Of a stretch of 64,000 nt of DNA, positions 43,726 to 56,086 are shown one piece after another. The translations under genes were made by a program, and so were the position numbers. The number at the start of each line of letters is the position of its first letter. The first letter of the stretch is position 1. Where the stretch lies: positions 3,991,501 to 4,055,500 of the forward strand of contig CM061062.1 of NCBI GenBank assembly GCA_030762895.1. Direction: 5' to 3'. A model generated the notes under the pieces. That model did no database searches. It was not told the origin of the DNA and saw nothing but the letters and a program-made list of their open reading frames with translations. This DNA is from Sophora flavescens (Eukaryota > Streptophyta > Magnoliopsida > Fabales > Fabaceae).

Positions 43726-44499
43726 CAACACCTATACTTGAACCTCACTAACCCGTTTTAACAACATCTAGTGCCTTAACCTTCCATTAGAACTTGACAC
43801 ATATTCTATGCCATAACACATCTTTAACATACATCATCTAGGTTAGGCACTTCTAAATCATCATTATCCTCACACCCAAAATAATCATCTTTTAGACAAC
43901 ATATATATCTTTGCTTAAAATTCACTAAGCATAATAATAAAAATCAGGCAGCTCATGCATAACACAATATCAATCAAAATATTCTCATATCACCAACATA
44001 GCACAAAATCAATTCAATGAAGGTAATAAAATCAAATCAACTATCAACAATATAAAATCAACCTAATATCGATAAACCTACAATCCCCGAATATCCATTA
44101 GTTTTTCAGAAAAGGTTTCAAATGTGGTTTTGGTCTTGCCGATTACTCGACTACTAGTAGGGTTTAGGTCGCCCTACACAATTATTATATAATCTACTAC
44201 TTATCCATTCTGACGATAGGTTGGTTCTTTCCCTCACCTGGGTTATCACCGAACTCCCGAACTTAAAGCTCCTCATTGTTACACCACAAAGTACTAACTC
44301 CACCTTCAACCAATCAACATAATAACCAATAAATCAAACAAATTCATCTATGTTCTCTTTAGGCTAGGTTTGGCCATTTAATTCAAATTAGAGTTAGGAT
44401 TCTTTTCTCAACATAAGTCTTTGGATACTTATCACTTAGGTTCTAGGTAACTTAGATAAATTGCTGTAACTTGAAAATATGGAATAAAATCATCCAACC

Positions 44500-45130
44500 A
44501 CTTAGGGTAGGTTTCGACCTCTTTAGTATAAGTAGGCTAGAAATTTCCAACTTTCCAATCTCTTAGACTTAGCATCCAAATGTATTAAGGAGCTCAATTC
44601 CATGATCATATTGAAAAATGAAAACAAAACATCCTAGATTCACAATAATCATAGGTTCGGCCATCATAGGATAAATAGGCTAGAAATATTTAAACTTTCC
44701 AATCTCTTAGACTTAGCATCCAAATGTATTAAGGAGCTCAAGTCCATGATCATATTGGAAAATGAAAACAAAACATCCTAGGTTACAACCATCATAGGTT
44801 CTGCCATCATAGGATAAATAGGCTAGAAATCTTTACACTTTCCAATCTCTTAGACTTAGCATCCAAATGTATTAAGGAGCTCAAGTCCATGATCATATTG
44901 GAAAATGAAAACAAAACATCCTAGGTTCACAACCATCAGAGGTTTGGCCATCATAGGATAAATAGGCTTGAAATCTTTAAACTTTCCAATCTCTTAGACT
45001 TAGGTTCCAAATGTATTAAGGAGCTCGAGTCCATGATCATATTGGAAAATGAAAACAAAACATCCTAGGTTCACAACCATCATAGGTTCGACCATCATAG
45101 GATATATAGGCTAGAAATCTTTAAACTTTC
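44500..45130. repeat. Four to five tandem copies of about 140 bp
   Basis: Each copy holds AATAGGCTAGAAAT, TTTCCAATCTCTTAGACTTA, AATGTATTAAGGAGCTC, CCATGATCATATTG and AAAACAAAACATCCTAGG, ending with a GGTTCGGCCATCATAGG-like block. Confidence 0.9.
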
Positions 45131-46739
45131 TAATACTTTAGATTTAAGATCAAGAGGTATCTAGAAGCTCTTTACATGATCATCTTTCAAAAAGTTGAAA
45201 CAAAACTTCATAGGCCACTAATACATAGTTTCGGCCATCCTTGGAAAAATAGGTTAGAGATGTTTGTTTGATACAAGCTCTTAGAATATGAAAGTAGAGA
45301 TTAATAGAAGTCCATAAAAATTGGTTTCAACTCAAACGGAGTTTTCTACCATTTTCTAGAGATTTTAGAAGTTAAAAGAGCTTTAAGAACATTTTAAGAA
45401 GACATAAAGTAAACTCATGAAATAAGTGTAAAACTTGAAATAGAAGAGTATGAGAGGGTTACCCTTGAAACTGAAAGAAAAAGTATGAAGAACTTGAAGC
45501 TTGAAACTAAGTAAAAATGGACACTTTAAGTGTTAGAAACTTAAAAAAAAAAAAAAAAAAGAGAAAGTGAAGAAGTAGGAAAGTGATGAAGAGAAAATGA
45601 AATGGGTATTTATAGAGGGAGGGGTGAGAGTGGCATGAAAGAGAGAGGGAGAAGCAAGTCTTGATGGCCAAGTTTTGGCTTATGCCTTGTTTGGTTGAAG
45701 AAGAGAGAGAAAAATGGGTTTTTAGCATATAATATGTTATAATTCAAAAAATGTCATCATGACCACTTTTTAGGATGTGACTTAGGCGATCCCCCTAATA
45801 AGTCACATCACTCTCACATGTCACCTCGTCACTTTTGTTCTCCCTCCTCTGCTCCATTGCATATCTGGTTCAAGTTTTCGATCGTATTTCGCCCGAAATA
45901 AATATTATATTTTATTTCCAAACTCAAATTTTGCGAAAATTTCCAATATCATACAAAACATCACAAAAACACTAACCGTTTCGTTCACGGTTCAAAATTA
46001 GGTTTTTTGCTCGGTAAACTTTTACTGTCAGTGAAAACGTAGATCGGGTTTCGTCTGAATTTTCAACCCAAAATTTTACCATAACCCTCTACCATAAAGT
46101 ACACTATGAATATGATTTTGTTTTATTCAAAAACACTTTCTAACTCTCAGATTAAAATATAATTAATTATATTTTAACCGGTTGAACAACATAATTAAAA
46201 TCAGGCTATTACATTACTACCCCTCTTAAAAGAAAATTCCGTCCTCGGAATTTCTTAACTCAAAACTGGGTAACATCTTACCAATGCTTCTTAATCTAAT
46301 GATCATTCATCGTATTTTTCATTGATGTCTTCCCTTAATTAACAATGGTAACTTCGTAACAGAATCATTCTTATAGCATGCTATTTATCCTCGAACTTAT
46401 CCACCACTACTTTTTGTTCATTGTCCTTTAACGTTTTGATTTAAATCTATCGCCTTGAAGGGCAAAATCCAAACTTACTCCTTTCTCTCTTCTTAATACT
46501 GGTCCACTAGAAAACTCGATTACAACATCTGACTCTTACATTTGGCACCAAGATCAATACCACCATGACTGCCTGCTCCATATACCCAATCACAATGTTA
46601 GTTCCTTAGAGTTTATTTCACGATTCCAGATTATATCAAGTACTTAAAATGAATTCTCTTAATAATCCATTCTTTCAATAGCCAATTGCTCACTACACCT
46701 CATCCCCAAGAACTAATCCTTCTAGTAAGCTTCTTGTCT

Positions 46740-47450
46740 AACATGCTACGTAGATAAACAAACAAGGTCTACCAGATATCCAATACATACCTTGTATAAG
46801 ATTCACAGGTTGAGGGGACTCAGCTCCCCTCACGGTGAACACTCTTCCAGTGGCCTGAGGTCTAGCCACCTGTGGTTCTGCTGCTGGGACTCCTCTTCCA
46901 GCTCCACCTCTTGGCACACTAGTTCCTCTACCAGCAACTACAGGCTGTTTCATATCCCGCTACCTACAATCACGGGCCAAGTGATTTGGTTCACCACGGA
47001 TGTAACAAACACGCATCTCTTGACAATCTCTCACATAATGCGGCCCCCCGCATATGAAACAAGCTAAGCCCTTCTACTGCTGTTGACCTGCTCCACCCAC
47101 TGGTGCTGTTGGAACTGATACTGGTGCAGCTGTCTACACTGGTCTTGTATATGGTTCTCGTCTCCTCTGAGAACCACTATCTACTCTCCTTTGAGTATCC
47201 AATCGAATAGGGCCTCCACTCCTTAATTGTTTAGGCTCATTGGCCATCCTCAGATTTATACTTTCAATGGCGCTGCATCTCTCGACTAGTTCTGGGAAAT
47301 ACTGAATGTTGAGAGACACTACAACCCTCTGCAGCTCGTCCCTAAGTCCTTCCTCAAATCTTCTACACTGCCAGTCTTCACTCGGAAACCTTTGATAGAA
47401 TTCTGAGAACTTGATCAGAGCCTCAAAACGTGATGCATACTCACCACTGA
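46740..47450 (-). pseudogene. Gypsy gag fragment
   Basis: On the minus strand: EFYQRFPSEDW, then RFEEGLRDELQRVV and LNIQYFPELVERC, the end of a Tekay-type gag domain. Two zinc-knuckle-like motifs follow, CFICGGPHYVRDC and CYIRGEPNHLARDC, the second with one Cys replaced by Arg. The Gly/Arg-rich tail ends NLIQGMYWISGRP, just where protease should begin. Frames are broken near 47130 and 46965. Confidence 0.8.
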
Positions 47451-47454
47451 ATAT

Positions 47455-47554
47455 CAGTGAATATCAGTGGGCAGATATCTTTACAAAACCCTTAAGTGAA
47501 GATAGATTTGTTTTTATCAAAAGGAATCTTAATATGCATAATGTGTCTGAATGA
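47455..47554 (+). pseudogene. Last codons of Sirevirus RNase H
   Basis: Reads WADIFTKPLSEDRF and ends LNMHNVSE with TGA at 47552-47554. ADIFTKPL is the conserved close of copia pol. It belongs to the RT at 41940-42672; roughly 1 kb between them is gone. Confidence 0.9.
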
Positions 47555-47947
47555 GTGCTTGCTGATATGTCTGAAAATTTTACTTGTCTAAGCTTTATAT
47601 CTGTTTGACTCGTCTATTTTAAGCTAAGCGTCTGATGATGTGGCTAAAAGCACTCAGTGCTAAACCCTCACTGAGACACGTGTACATTGTGTTTTTTCCT
47701 CCTTTTCTGAAAATGTTTCATTTAATTTACAACTGTCTTTTCAAAATTTATTGTTGTTTATAGCAATAATCTCTCTCTCCTCATTCCCAACACAAAAAAC
47801 ACTCAAGTGTTTTAACAAAAGGAATTCGTGTCGTTTCAAAACTACCCACTCAAGTTTCTTGCTCATAATCTCTCTCTAAACTCTCTTCGTCTTCATTTCT
47901 TCGAAACCCTTCCTTTCCAAACCTTAAAAATCTTCTCCTCTGAAACA

Positions 47948-50376
47948 ATGGCACCCAAAAGTTTTCTTGAAGATGTTGCTGAAAGATCCAAACTTTCTTT
48001 AACAGAACTAAATAAAGTGCATCCTGGAAGGATCCCTAAATTATCTGAGTTGAAGAACAAAGGACTAGATGTCAAGCCAGATCGCGCATGCTGGGCGGCT
48101 ACTATTCTTCCAGATTATGGAAGATGTCTATCCTTCCTTGGTTAGGGACTTCTGGAAAAACTCTAAAGTCACCAAGGACAACACAACCTTCATGATCTTT
48201 GGAGATGTTAATGAAGACCATGTCTTCATCACCCATGAGTCACTATCTGAAGTGACTAAGTGCTCTAGAGAAGGAGCGGGCTATGACAAAAGCTAGGTGA
48301 AGAATCAAGGTGGCGTGGCAGTTGTGAACCTCGTACTATATGGAGTTCCCAAGCCAAAGGACTTTTTGATTCAAAGTTCCTAACTCCAAAAGCAAGATTT
48401 CTCCATGTTCTTCTAATTAACTGTGTGATACCTAAAACTGGTTCTAGGGATCATGTGAGTAAGATAGCAAAAATTTCTATCTACCACTTAGTCCAAAGAA
48501 TCAAGATAGATATCATAGATTTAATTTTTGGACACATGTTGAAAACTGTTAAAGGGAAGTGCAAGGATGGATATCCCTATGGCATGCTTCTAACAAGAAT
48601 CTTCAGAGCCAACTCTTTGAACAACATGTCACAAGCTTTCCATGCTGATATCTGCACAGAGATAACTTCAAAGACCCTGTCTTTGATGAAAATTCAACTT
48701 CAACCAATTGCAGAACATTCAACTGTTGAAGCATCTTCCTCTACTGCACCTGCTAGTAAAAGATTGAGCATTCCACTAGTTAAGGCTGAACCTTTTGAGG
48801 AACCTGTTGAAAAAGAAAGGTCTCAACTTCAAAGGAAGAAGAAGAAAGTTACTCTATCAACTGCTGAAGCTTCTATGTTTCAAGATGGTGCTGATGTCTC
48901 TCAGGTTATTGAGAATGTTGTTGAATCTTCTGAGCAAGTTGCTGCTTCTGCTCCTACCGCACCTAGTATAACAAAAGTCTCCAAGAGGAAGAGAGCAGTG
49001 CAAGCTGAGGGGGAGTCTCAATCAGAAGAGACAAGGATCCCTAAGAAAAAGAGGACCACTGTGACAAGAAGGAAACTGGTATTACCTTCTACTCCATCAC
49101 CCTCACCATCACCCTCACCTCAAAGAGAATCCTCCTTTTAACCTCAACCAACAGCCACAACAACCTCCATTCCTCAACCATCATCACCATTGCCACTGTC
49201 TCCACAAAGAGAACCAACACCACCACTACAAAGAACACCATCACCTCAACCACAACAAAACACCCCTACTCCACCTTCTTCACCAAAAATTCTAACTCCT
49301 TCACACACATAACCCATCCATCACTCTTCTGAACCTAATCCTACCATATCAGAAACTCACATGTCTGATACTTCCACACCACAAACATCTCATCATTCTG
49401 ACATTCTTCTCATTAAGGATGTCAATGACTTTGATTATTTTGACAATCCCACTTCTCCACCTTCACCCAAAATACAAACCCCTGATTACATCAGAAACCG
49501 GAACCAAGTCCCTCTAAGAATAATCTTTCCAGATTTACTCTCTAAATCAAGACACAACCCACTCCCTTTAGCCACTTTACCTCCATATCACCTATCTTCC
49601 AGAACCACTCCCTTCTCTGTCACAGATGAGTCTTGCTCAAATTTTCTCAGCAGCAAAGACTTGGATGTCATTGTTTCACTTGAAGATGAAAGGCAGCTTG
49701 TTAAGCATGCCAGAAAACAAAAACCAGTAAACAAATGGCTCTTCAATCCTCACATCTTCATGAGACCCTTTACTGAGCTCAAAGTAATGCCTGACTCCAT
49801 GGCCTTGAAAGGAAAGCAAAAGGTCATTGACTTGCCTAGAGATTAACAATTCTGTCTGATCAAGCTCAATGACAACAAATGCAAATCCAAACTAAGGTTG
49901 TTCACTACAGAGACCCATCACAAGTTTCTGAAAGTCAGAGACATCTATTGGAGATGTAGCTCTAGCTCTGGAGTATCTGAAGAAGAGAAGAAAACCATTC
50001 CAACCAGAGGTAGCCAAGCCTATGCTCTCTATCCTTTTTCCCCTTCAATTTTCACAATCAATGTTTTTCCAGACCCTCAGCCTGAGGACCACATTAATAT
50101 TGAAGGGCTACCTCGTACTCCTCCTCCTAATCCACCTCTTCCATCCGCATCTGCAACTGCAATGACTACAACAGATTCTACTGCTGTAGTTGCTTATGAT
50201 CCTGCTGCCCATCAGAGGCTAAATGAAATGTCTTCAAGTTTGCAGATTGTCATTCAAAGACGGGATGAAGCAATTTCTTAGCAAGCTGCATTTCAAGCTC
50301 TGATGTTAGCTCAGCAGCAAGCAATGCAGAAGATGATGGAAGCTTTCTTCAAAAGCCAAGGAGGCCCTAGTTCTTA
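47948..50376 (+). pseudogene. Env-like extra ORF of the Sirevirus
   Basis: ATG at 47948 (MAPKSFLEDVAERSKLSL) starts a frame of roughly 800 codons, now in at least five pieces: shifts or stops near 48118, 48294, 48390, 49139, 49845 and a TAG at 50279. The first 230 codons include DVYPSLVRDFWKN, RFLHVLLINCVIPKTGS and GYPYGMLLTRIF, which resemble the plant transposon domain Transposase_32. A Lys-rich and then Pro-rich middle (48700-49320) and a Gln-rich coiled coil at the end (50160-50376) follow. Its place between pol and the 3' LTR is that of the SIRE1 env-like gene. I see no clear signal peptide or membrane segment, so an envelope role is not supported here. Confidence 0.65.
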
Positions 50377-50544
50377 GATCTTAGGACTTAGTCTTTTTTA
50401 TTTCCTCTTGAGTCAAGCAATGTACTAGTCAGTGATGTCTATCACTTGTAACACTTCTGACTCTGATTATATGAAATGAATTGTTTTTGGTATTACTTTT
50501 GGCTACTTGTCTTAATATATCTGTTTTACTTACTTTTTGATTTA

Positions 50545-50777
50545 TGCCAAAAGGGGGAGGAAATATAATAGAAAAATAAGAAAATAAGTTCTGACTTTGT
50601 GTTTTTATGTTCCAAAAGTTATGGTTGCTCTGATACAATTTGCTCTAAATATTTGTTTATCCGATGCATACACTAAGGGGGAACATTAAAAATTATATCT
50701 TCTGAAATTTCTCTAATTGCTTTTTGATGTTCAATAAAATCAGAAAAATTATTTGTCATCATCAAAAAGGGGGAGAA
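50545..50777 (+). promoter_or_regulatory. Cluster of polypurine tracts before the 3' LTR
   Basis: CAAAAGGGGGAGGAAA (about 50550), TAAGGGGGAACA (about 50676) and CAAAAAGGGGGAGAA (50763-50777); the last abuts the LTR and is the likely plus-strand primer. Multiple such tracts are a Sirevirus hallmark. Confidence 0.8.
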
Positions 50778-52392
50778 TGTTGAGACCTCAGAAGTCTGAA
50801 ACACATTCAATGTGTAAATTCTCTAAGTTTTGATGATTCCAAATAGATTAAGTATGGTAATATTGAACCTTATGAAATAACTGACAAATCTGATAAGTGT
50901 GCCGAAAATCAGATTTAACGTCACTCGTCTATTTTTTGACTCGTCTGCTTTTTAGTAGAGCTCAGTTTATAACACCTATCTGAAAACCACTCGTCTTCTT
51001 TTTAGTCAAAGACCAAGTCAACACGCTATTAAGATATGAGTTTACTTGATGACGTGGCAAGAAGCATCTGTCTGAAACAGACTTAGTTGATCACCCGTCT
51101 AACTTTTGGAATAAGCTAGCACCCGTCTAGTTTTGGACTGCATGAGCACCCGTCTAGTTTTGGACTGCATGATCACTCGTCTAATTTTTGGACTGCTTGA
51201 GCACTCGTCTGTTTTCTGATTACTTCTCACCCGTCTGATTTTCCAACTCTGGTATAATGTCAGTTTGTCGGAAATGAAGTCCAAGTCATCTTATTCATAT
51301 TAAATGCCTTCCTTAAGGATCTCGAAGACGTCTGGACAATAGCTCAAATGATAAAGAATAAAGAACATTTCTTTCAAGGTTTTAAGGAATAAACACGCAA
51401 TATCCGTACCACAGCAGTAACTTTTTAGCTGTTTTAGTACAAAGTAAAAGTGCTTTCTGGAAAGTGAACTGACTGTTGCACTAAAAGAGGAAAGCTCTCT
51501 GTTGCAAGTACAAGAAACCTACTGCTACATACTTTGATATAACAGCTGATTCAGATTAAACTGTACTCTTGGACAACCTTGTCAAAGCTAAACGTTCCCA
51601 AGCATTTAATGTTTATACAGAACAACTATTTGGCATTAATGGTGTCTCAGAAGCTCAAATCAAAAGAACACATTTTCTGAAGCTGTGTCTAAACGGATCT
51701 CTTGATTGAAGCCCTTAAATAGATCAAACAATGAAGATGAACACAAGAAGTTGAATATCATTAAGAACAATGCACAAAAGCATTTACTCTCCTCATTAAC
51801 TTCTTCATACTTTCATTGAATACACTTTCAATCATTTGATATTAATTCGCATTCTTTCACACTTCATACTTATTCCACTCCTTGAGTGTGATCTGAAAGA
51901 CTTGCAAGTTGTATTAATTACACAAAACCTTTATATTCTTTGAGTGTTGAGCCTGAAGAGGCTAGGTGTGCAAAGAATACTTGTTTGGGTGTTGAGCCTG
52001 AAGAGGCTAGGTGTGCAAAGAATACTTGTACTATAATTTACTTAGTTATAGTGGAAACTTGGTGCTGCCAAGAAACTGGACGTAGCCTTGTGGATTTTGG
52101 GGTGAACCAGTATAAACTCTTGAGTGATATTCTTTTTCTCTTATCTCTTTATTTTGCTTAAGTATTATTCTGTTCAAGTTTTTAACTTGGTGAGTTAATA
52201 TTGTGAATATTAAACTTTGTTTTACTCTTCTCTGTTTGCTTGCGTATTCTGTCTGAATATTAGACGTATCACTCGTATGATTTTGTCTAATCTAAGTTCT
52301 GCTTGTTGTGACTGCGAAAATCTTTTTAAGTAACCGAAAAAGTTGGTAAACACAATCCAACCCCCCTTCTTGTGTTAACTTTGGTTATTTCA
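50778..52392 (+). repeat. 3' LTR of the Sirevirus (1615 bp)
   Basis: Copy of 36907-38548 with many substitutions, three instead of four 27-bp units, and the same ends. Confidence 0.95.
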
Positions 52393-52397
52393 ATGAT

Positions 52398-53765
52398 AAC
52401 AATAAAGACTCATTAAATAGTGACTTAAGGAGGCTCATTTTTAAAAGAATTTTTAAAAAATAAATATGATACAAAAAGATATATACATAAATATTCTTTA
52501 TTAGGCAGAATGAAATACCAAATATACCCCCGCTAGTATGAAGTGATTTTACAAATTTAACCCAACCACCACCTTACTTTTATATATAAAGATATGATTA
52601 TTGAAAATTGATACTAATCTCCTATAATTTATTTTAATTGCGTTCCACATTCTTATTGTTTAAGAAATTATACCAACTTTCTTTGAGATTTATGATGTCA
52701 TTACACTTATTTCCCTAGTGTTAATTAGTCATTAATGTTATACTTGTCCTCTACTTTGAGAGGCATCGAGTGATCATGGGTGTAATATTACAAAAACTCA
52801 AAGGAGTTCGATAAAACTCATAAAAAAAAAAAAATCAAACATCTCCTTAGACTAACCAACCAAAACAACCTTTCAAAGACACTAGAGGCACTCAAATTCA
52901 TTAACTCACCCTCACATATCATTTCTCAAATTCTTTTACATAGTGCACCATATTAATTAGATTGCATATACTGTGTTAGGTCTAATTGCATTTTTTCGTC
53001 CTTCAACTTTAGTTCATGTGCGATTTTAGTCCCTATAAATTTTTTTTGACGACATTTAGTCCTTCGGTTTTTTGAAACTTGAATTATTAGTCCAGCCGTC
53101 CATTAGCCATCAATTTTCTAACGGCATCGTCTAACATTCTTAGCTGGCATTTATTTAATAAAAATAAAAATAAAAAAACAAATGAACTGAAACGACGTGG
53201 TTTTGCCCCTACTTCTTCTTAGATATGCAAACGACCTTTCCAACAATCATGCACCATCACCCACACCGCCACTGTTGCCCAGCCACGCCCCTCCATTGTC
53301 TACCACCACCTTGCACCCACGACCCACAATGGATCATACTCCCCGGATTTCAAACTACAACGCAACTCCAATGACCCTCCCTAGATTAATTCTTGTATGA
53401 TGTTGAGGCAGTGGGTCGTTGGTTATTGTTTGTTAATCTGTACTAACATTGAATGGGCTCTGGGACTCATACTCCTTTTGTCCAATTGTTTGAGATTCAA
53501 ATAAAGTTTTTGTTTTTAATATTCTTTTATAGTTTCTACTTTTGGTTTTTTATGGATGCGAAGTAATAGTGGATCTAATATGGAGGATTGAGCGGAGAGT
53601 TTTCAAGACTTGAGGGTTTTAAATGCAGAGTTTGGTTATAGAATAAGTAAAATAAAAGGTTAACAATTATCAATGCTTTCGACAATCTGGGCTTGTTATG
53701 GGTTCGAGACATGGAGAATGGTTCCTCCACTAAGCGTTTAGGTCACCTCACAGCCTGAGCCGTCA
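52398..53765. other. Intergenic DNA between Sirevirus and solo LTR
   Basis: No supported gene. 52478-52594 is the second copy of the 117-bp repeat. Sequence from about 52980 (CATTTTTTCGTCCTTCAACT, TTTTAGTCCC) looks like the left end of a Mutator-type element, but no right end was found. Confidence 0.5.
52478..52594 (+). repeat. 117-bp direct repeat, copy 2
   Basis: Partner of 36136-36252. Confidence 0.85.
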
Positions 53766-54689
53766 TGTAACATCCCATAAATTGACTACTAGTTAAATTT
53801 GATAGGAATTAAATTATTAGAATTATTATATTTCAATTTGGAAGTGCTTAAAATCTCGTAAGTGGCTCAAAAAAGGTTAAATAGATAGTTTGAGTGCTTT
53901 AGGCCCAATTTCGCATAATAGACTTCCTATGACTTGTTGCCTAACTTCAGATGGATATTTAGTAACCAAAGAGAACTTGTTTGAATTCAAGGTCTACATA
54001 AGAAATGTATATCTGTCTCTTAGATTTCCATAGACACCAAATTCGTCCAAATTGGATTCTTGTAGCTCAAGTTATGACCAAATTCGTACACACTATTTAT
54101 GTTCCAGCGCCAGAACCGTTTTTAAAACTTCTATCCCCTTTTTGACCATCTAAACGTCCGTTTCCGATTTTGTGGTCTTCACAAAATTTGTAGATAATTA
54201 TTTTATCTTTCCAACTATATAAATTTTATAATTTTTTGATGTCTATAACTCAAGATATACACGAAATACAGCACCATATGCAGAGTAAGCAGGCTTAGTA
54301 CGTTTTTACACGTTTTGGGCTATTGGGGGTTCTATAAATAGAATCTTAACATTCTTAGGGTGCGTTTTTGAACCCTAATTACACCTAGAAACTCAAAAAC
54401 GACTAAGAAGAGAAGAAATACGAGGATTAAGAAGAGAGAGTTGTGGAAGAGGGAGTCTAGGAAGAGGAAGATGAGGAGAACTCTTGACAAACGTTAGGAT
54501 TCGTCGTAGGAAACGCTATTTGGAGGTCTTTAAGAAGTGAGTAAAAACAACATTTTCTCAACCTTCCATGGTGCAAACTATTTGGGGGTTTTGTATAAAA
54601 ACGAAATTAATATAAAATTAAGTTATTATTACTATGAATTATGTGATTATATATGAAATTGGTACGATTTTATGGTTGATTGATATGTC

Positions 54690-54965
54690 TTTATATGTTA
54701 TATGATGTTATAATGTTATCGTGACATGCTTTGTTATGTTATATGATATGATAGTGTTGTCGTGACATGCTCTGTTTTGTTATATGATGTTATCATGCTG
54801 TTGCAATGCTCTGTTGTGTTATATGATGTTATAGTGTTGTCGTGACATGCTCTTTTACATTATATGAAGTTATAATATTGTTGTGACATGCTCTATTATG
54901 TTATATGATATTATAGTGTTGCTGTGACATACTCTATTATGTTATATGAAGTTACAGTGTTGCAT
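54690..54965. repeat. Tandem units of about 57 bp in the solo LTR
   Basis: Five to six diverged copies with GTTATATGATGTTATAGTGT and CGTGACATGCTCT blocks, just downstream of the inferred transcript start. Confidence 0.85.
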
Positions 54966-55289
54966 CGGCATCACATCATATCATTGTTAGTGATACATGG
55001 AATCTGAGTACCCATTTAGTGGTCATCTGGGATGACATATTACATTATGCATGAGTTGGTCATCACCTTCCGGGAAGGGATGACGGTATACATTCTATTC
55101 CGGGAATAGGATGAGAGATGTCACCATCTAGGATGGGATATCAAATTATTGAAAATATCCACATCTGGGATGAGATATATGATATACCTCCATCTGGGAT
55201 GGGGAAGGCAGTGGGACGCTATTGCATGGATATGAGCTCATAGACCTTAGTGGATCTGGGATTCACACACTAGTGCAGAAAAGAGATTC

Positions 55290-55595
55290 TACATCGGTTA
55301 TTTTTGGCTTTTCACATCGGTTTTGAAACTGATGTTGAAATGACCGATGTGGTTTATTGCCACTTTTCACATCGGTTTTAAAACTGATGTTAATAGTATA
55401 TTTTTGACAGCAGTTTTGTCTCTAACCGATGTGGAAAATTAATTTGTCAATTGGTAACCTATTGGAAATTTCACTTTCCATATCGGTTTTAATGAGAACC
55501 GATGTGTAAAGTGAAATTTCCACATCGGTTTTTATAAAAACCGATGTGGAAAGTGAAATTTTCACATCGGTTTTGGAAAAACCGATGTGTAAAGT
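55290..55595. repeat. Subterminal repeats of CACTA-2, left
   Basis: About ten ACATCGGTTTT / AAAACCGATGT copies, several as perfect hairpins. Confidence 0.88.
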
Positions 55596-56086
55596 CTCAT
55601 TTTTTTTTATTCTGTTATTTACATTTCTGTCATTCCTTCCCCCTGTTTCAGTAATGCAGATCAATACCAGAATAACATACTGTAAATATTCTAAACACAA
55701 TCACTTTTGTACGACAAAAACACAACTAATATATACTGAATTTATTACGAACAATACATATGTACGTTCAATTACATTCAGACAACAAAGATAATTAGAA
55801 ACCAAAAAGCTACATGATATATTATAGATTTCATATCAAAATACATATGATCAGTCAAAAGTACACTATAGCTAGTACATGATAAGTTTTTAAACTAACT
55901 ACATATATACAAACTATGGTTGGTACACTTCAAGAAAGAAAGTTGTCCAACGCCTCTTTATGTTGATGATGTCGGAATCAGATAATGGAGTTAGATTGTT
56001 GAATATCTTCAAGTTTAATTGGACAAAAGATTATATCTTTTAAGTAATAAACTAACATAAAACATATAACGAATCTATAACTATTA

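Larger units (their letters stand above)
42673..46213 (-). repeat. LTR of the gypsy fragment (3541 bp)
   Basis: On the minus strand it starts TGTAATAGCCTG after AAGAGGGGTAGTAA (purine tract, 46214-46235) and ends GGGGTGTCTCA at the RT junction. Large LTRs with TGTAA...CCC ends fit Tekay/Del-type chromoviruses. It carries three repeat arrays: 43325-43450, 43480-43725 and 44500-45130. Confidence 0.75.
42673..47450 (-). mobile_element. Rearranged Ty3/gypsy (Tekay/Del-like) fragment
   Basis: Inserted on the minus strand in the Sirevirus RT. A 3.5-kb LTR (42673-46213) is followed by a polypurine tract, about 500 bases of 3' sequence and a piece of gag (46740-47450). Protease, RT, RNase H, integrase and the other LTR are absent. 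The right border joins directly to the last 33 codons of the Sirevirus RNase H. Confidence 0.82.
36907..52392 (+). mobile_element. Sirevirus (SIRE1-like Ty1/copia) with nested gypsy piece
   Basis: LTRs 36907-38548 and 50778-52392, 5-bp duplication ATGAT (36902-36906, 52393-52397), tRNA-Met primer site, copia-order gag-protease-integrase-RT, a long extra ORF after pol, and several AAAGGGGGAG-type purine tracts before the 3' LTR. The last two traits mark the Sirevirus lineage. RT and RNase H are interrupted by a gypsy fragment (42673-47450). All genes are broken. Confidence 0.93.

Noticed and set aside
43455..43761. Overlapping ORFs rich in YYITNTQ
   Set aside because: Translation of a tandem repeat inside a retrotransposon LTR.
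52980..53500. A second Mutator-type element
   Set aside because: Only a left-end-like sequence is seen; no inverted right end or target duplication found.
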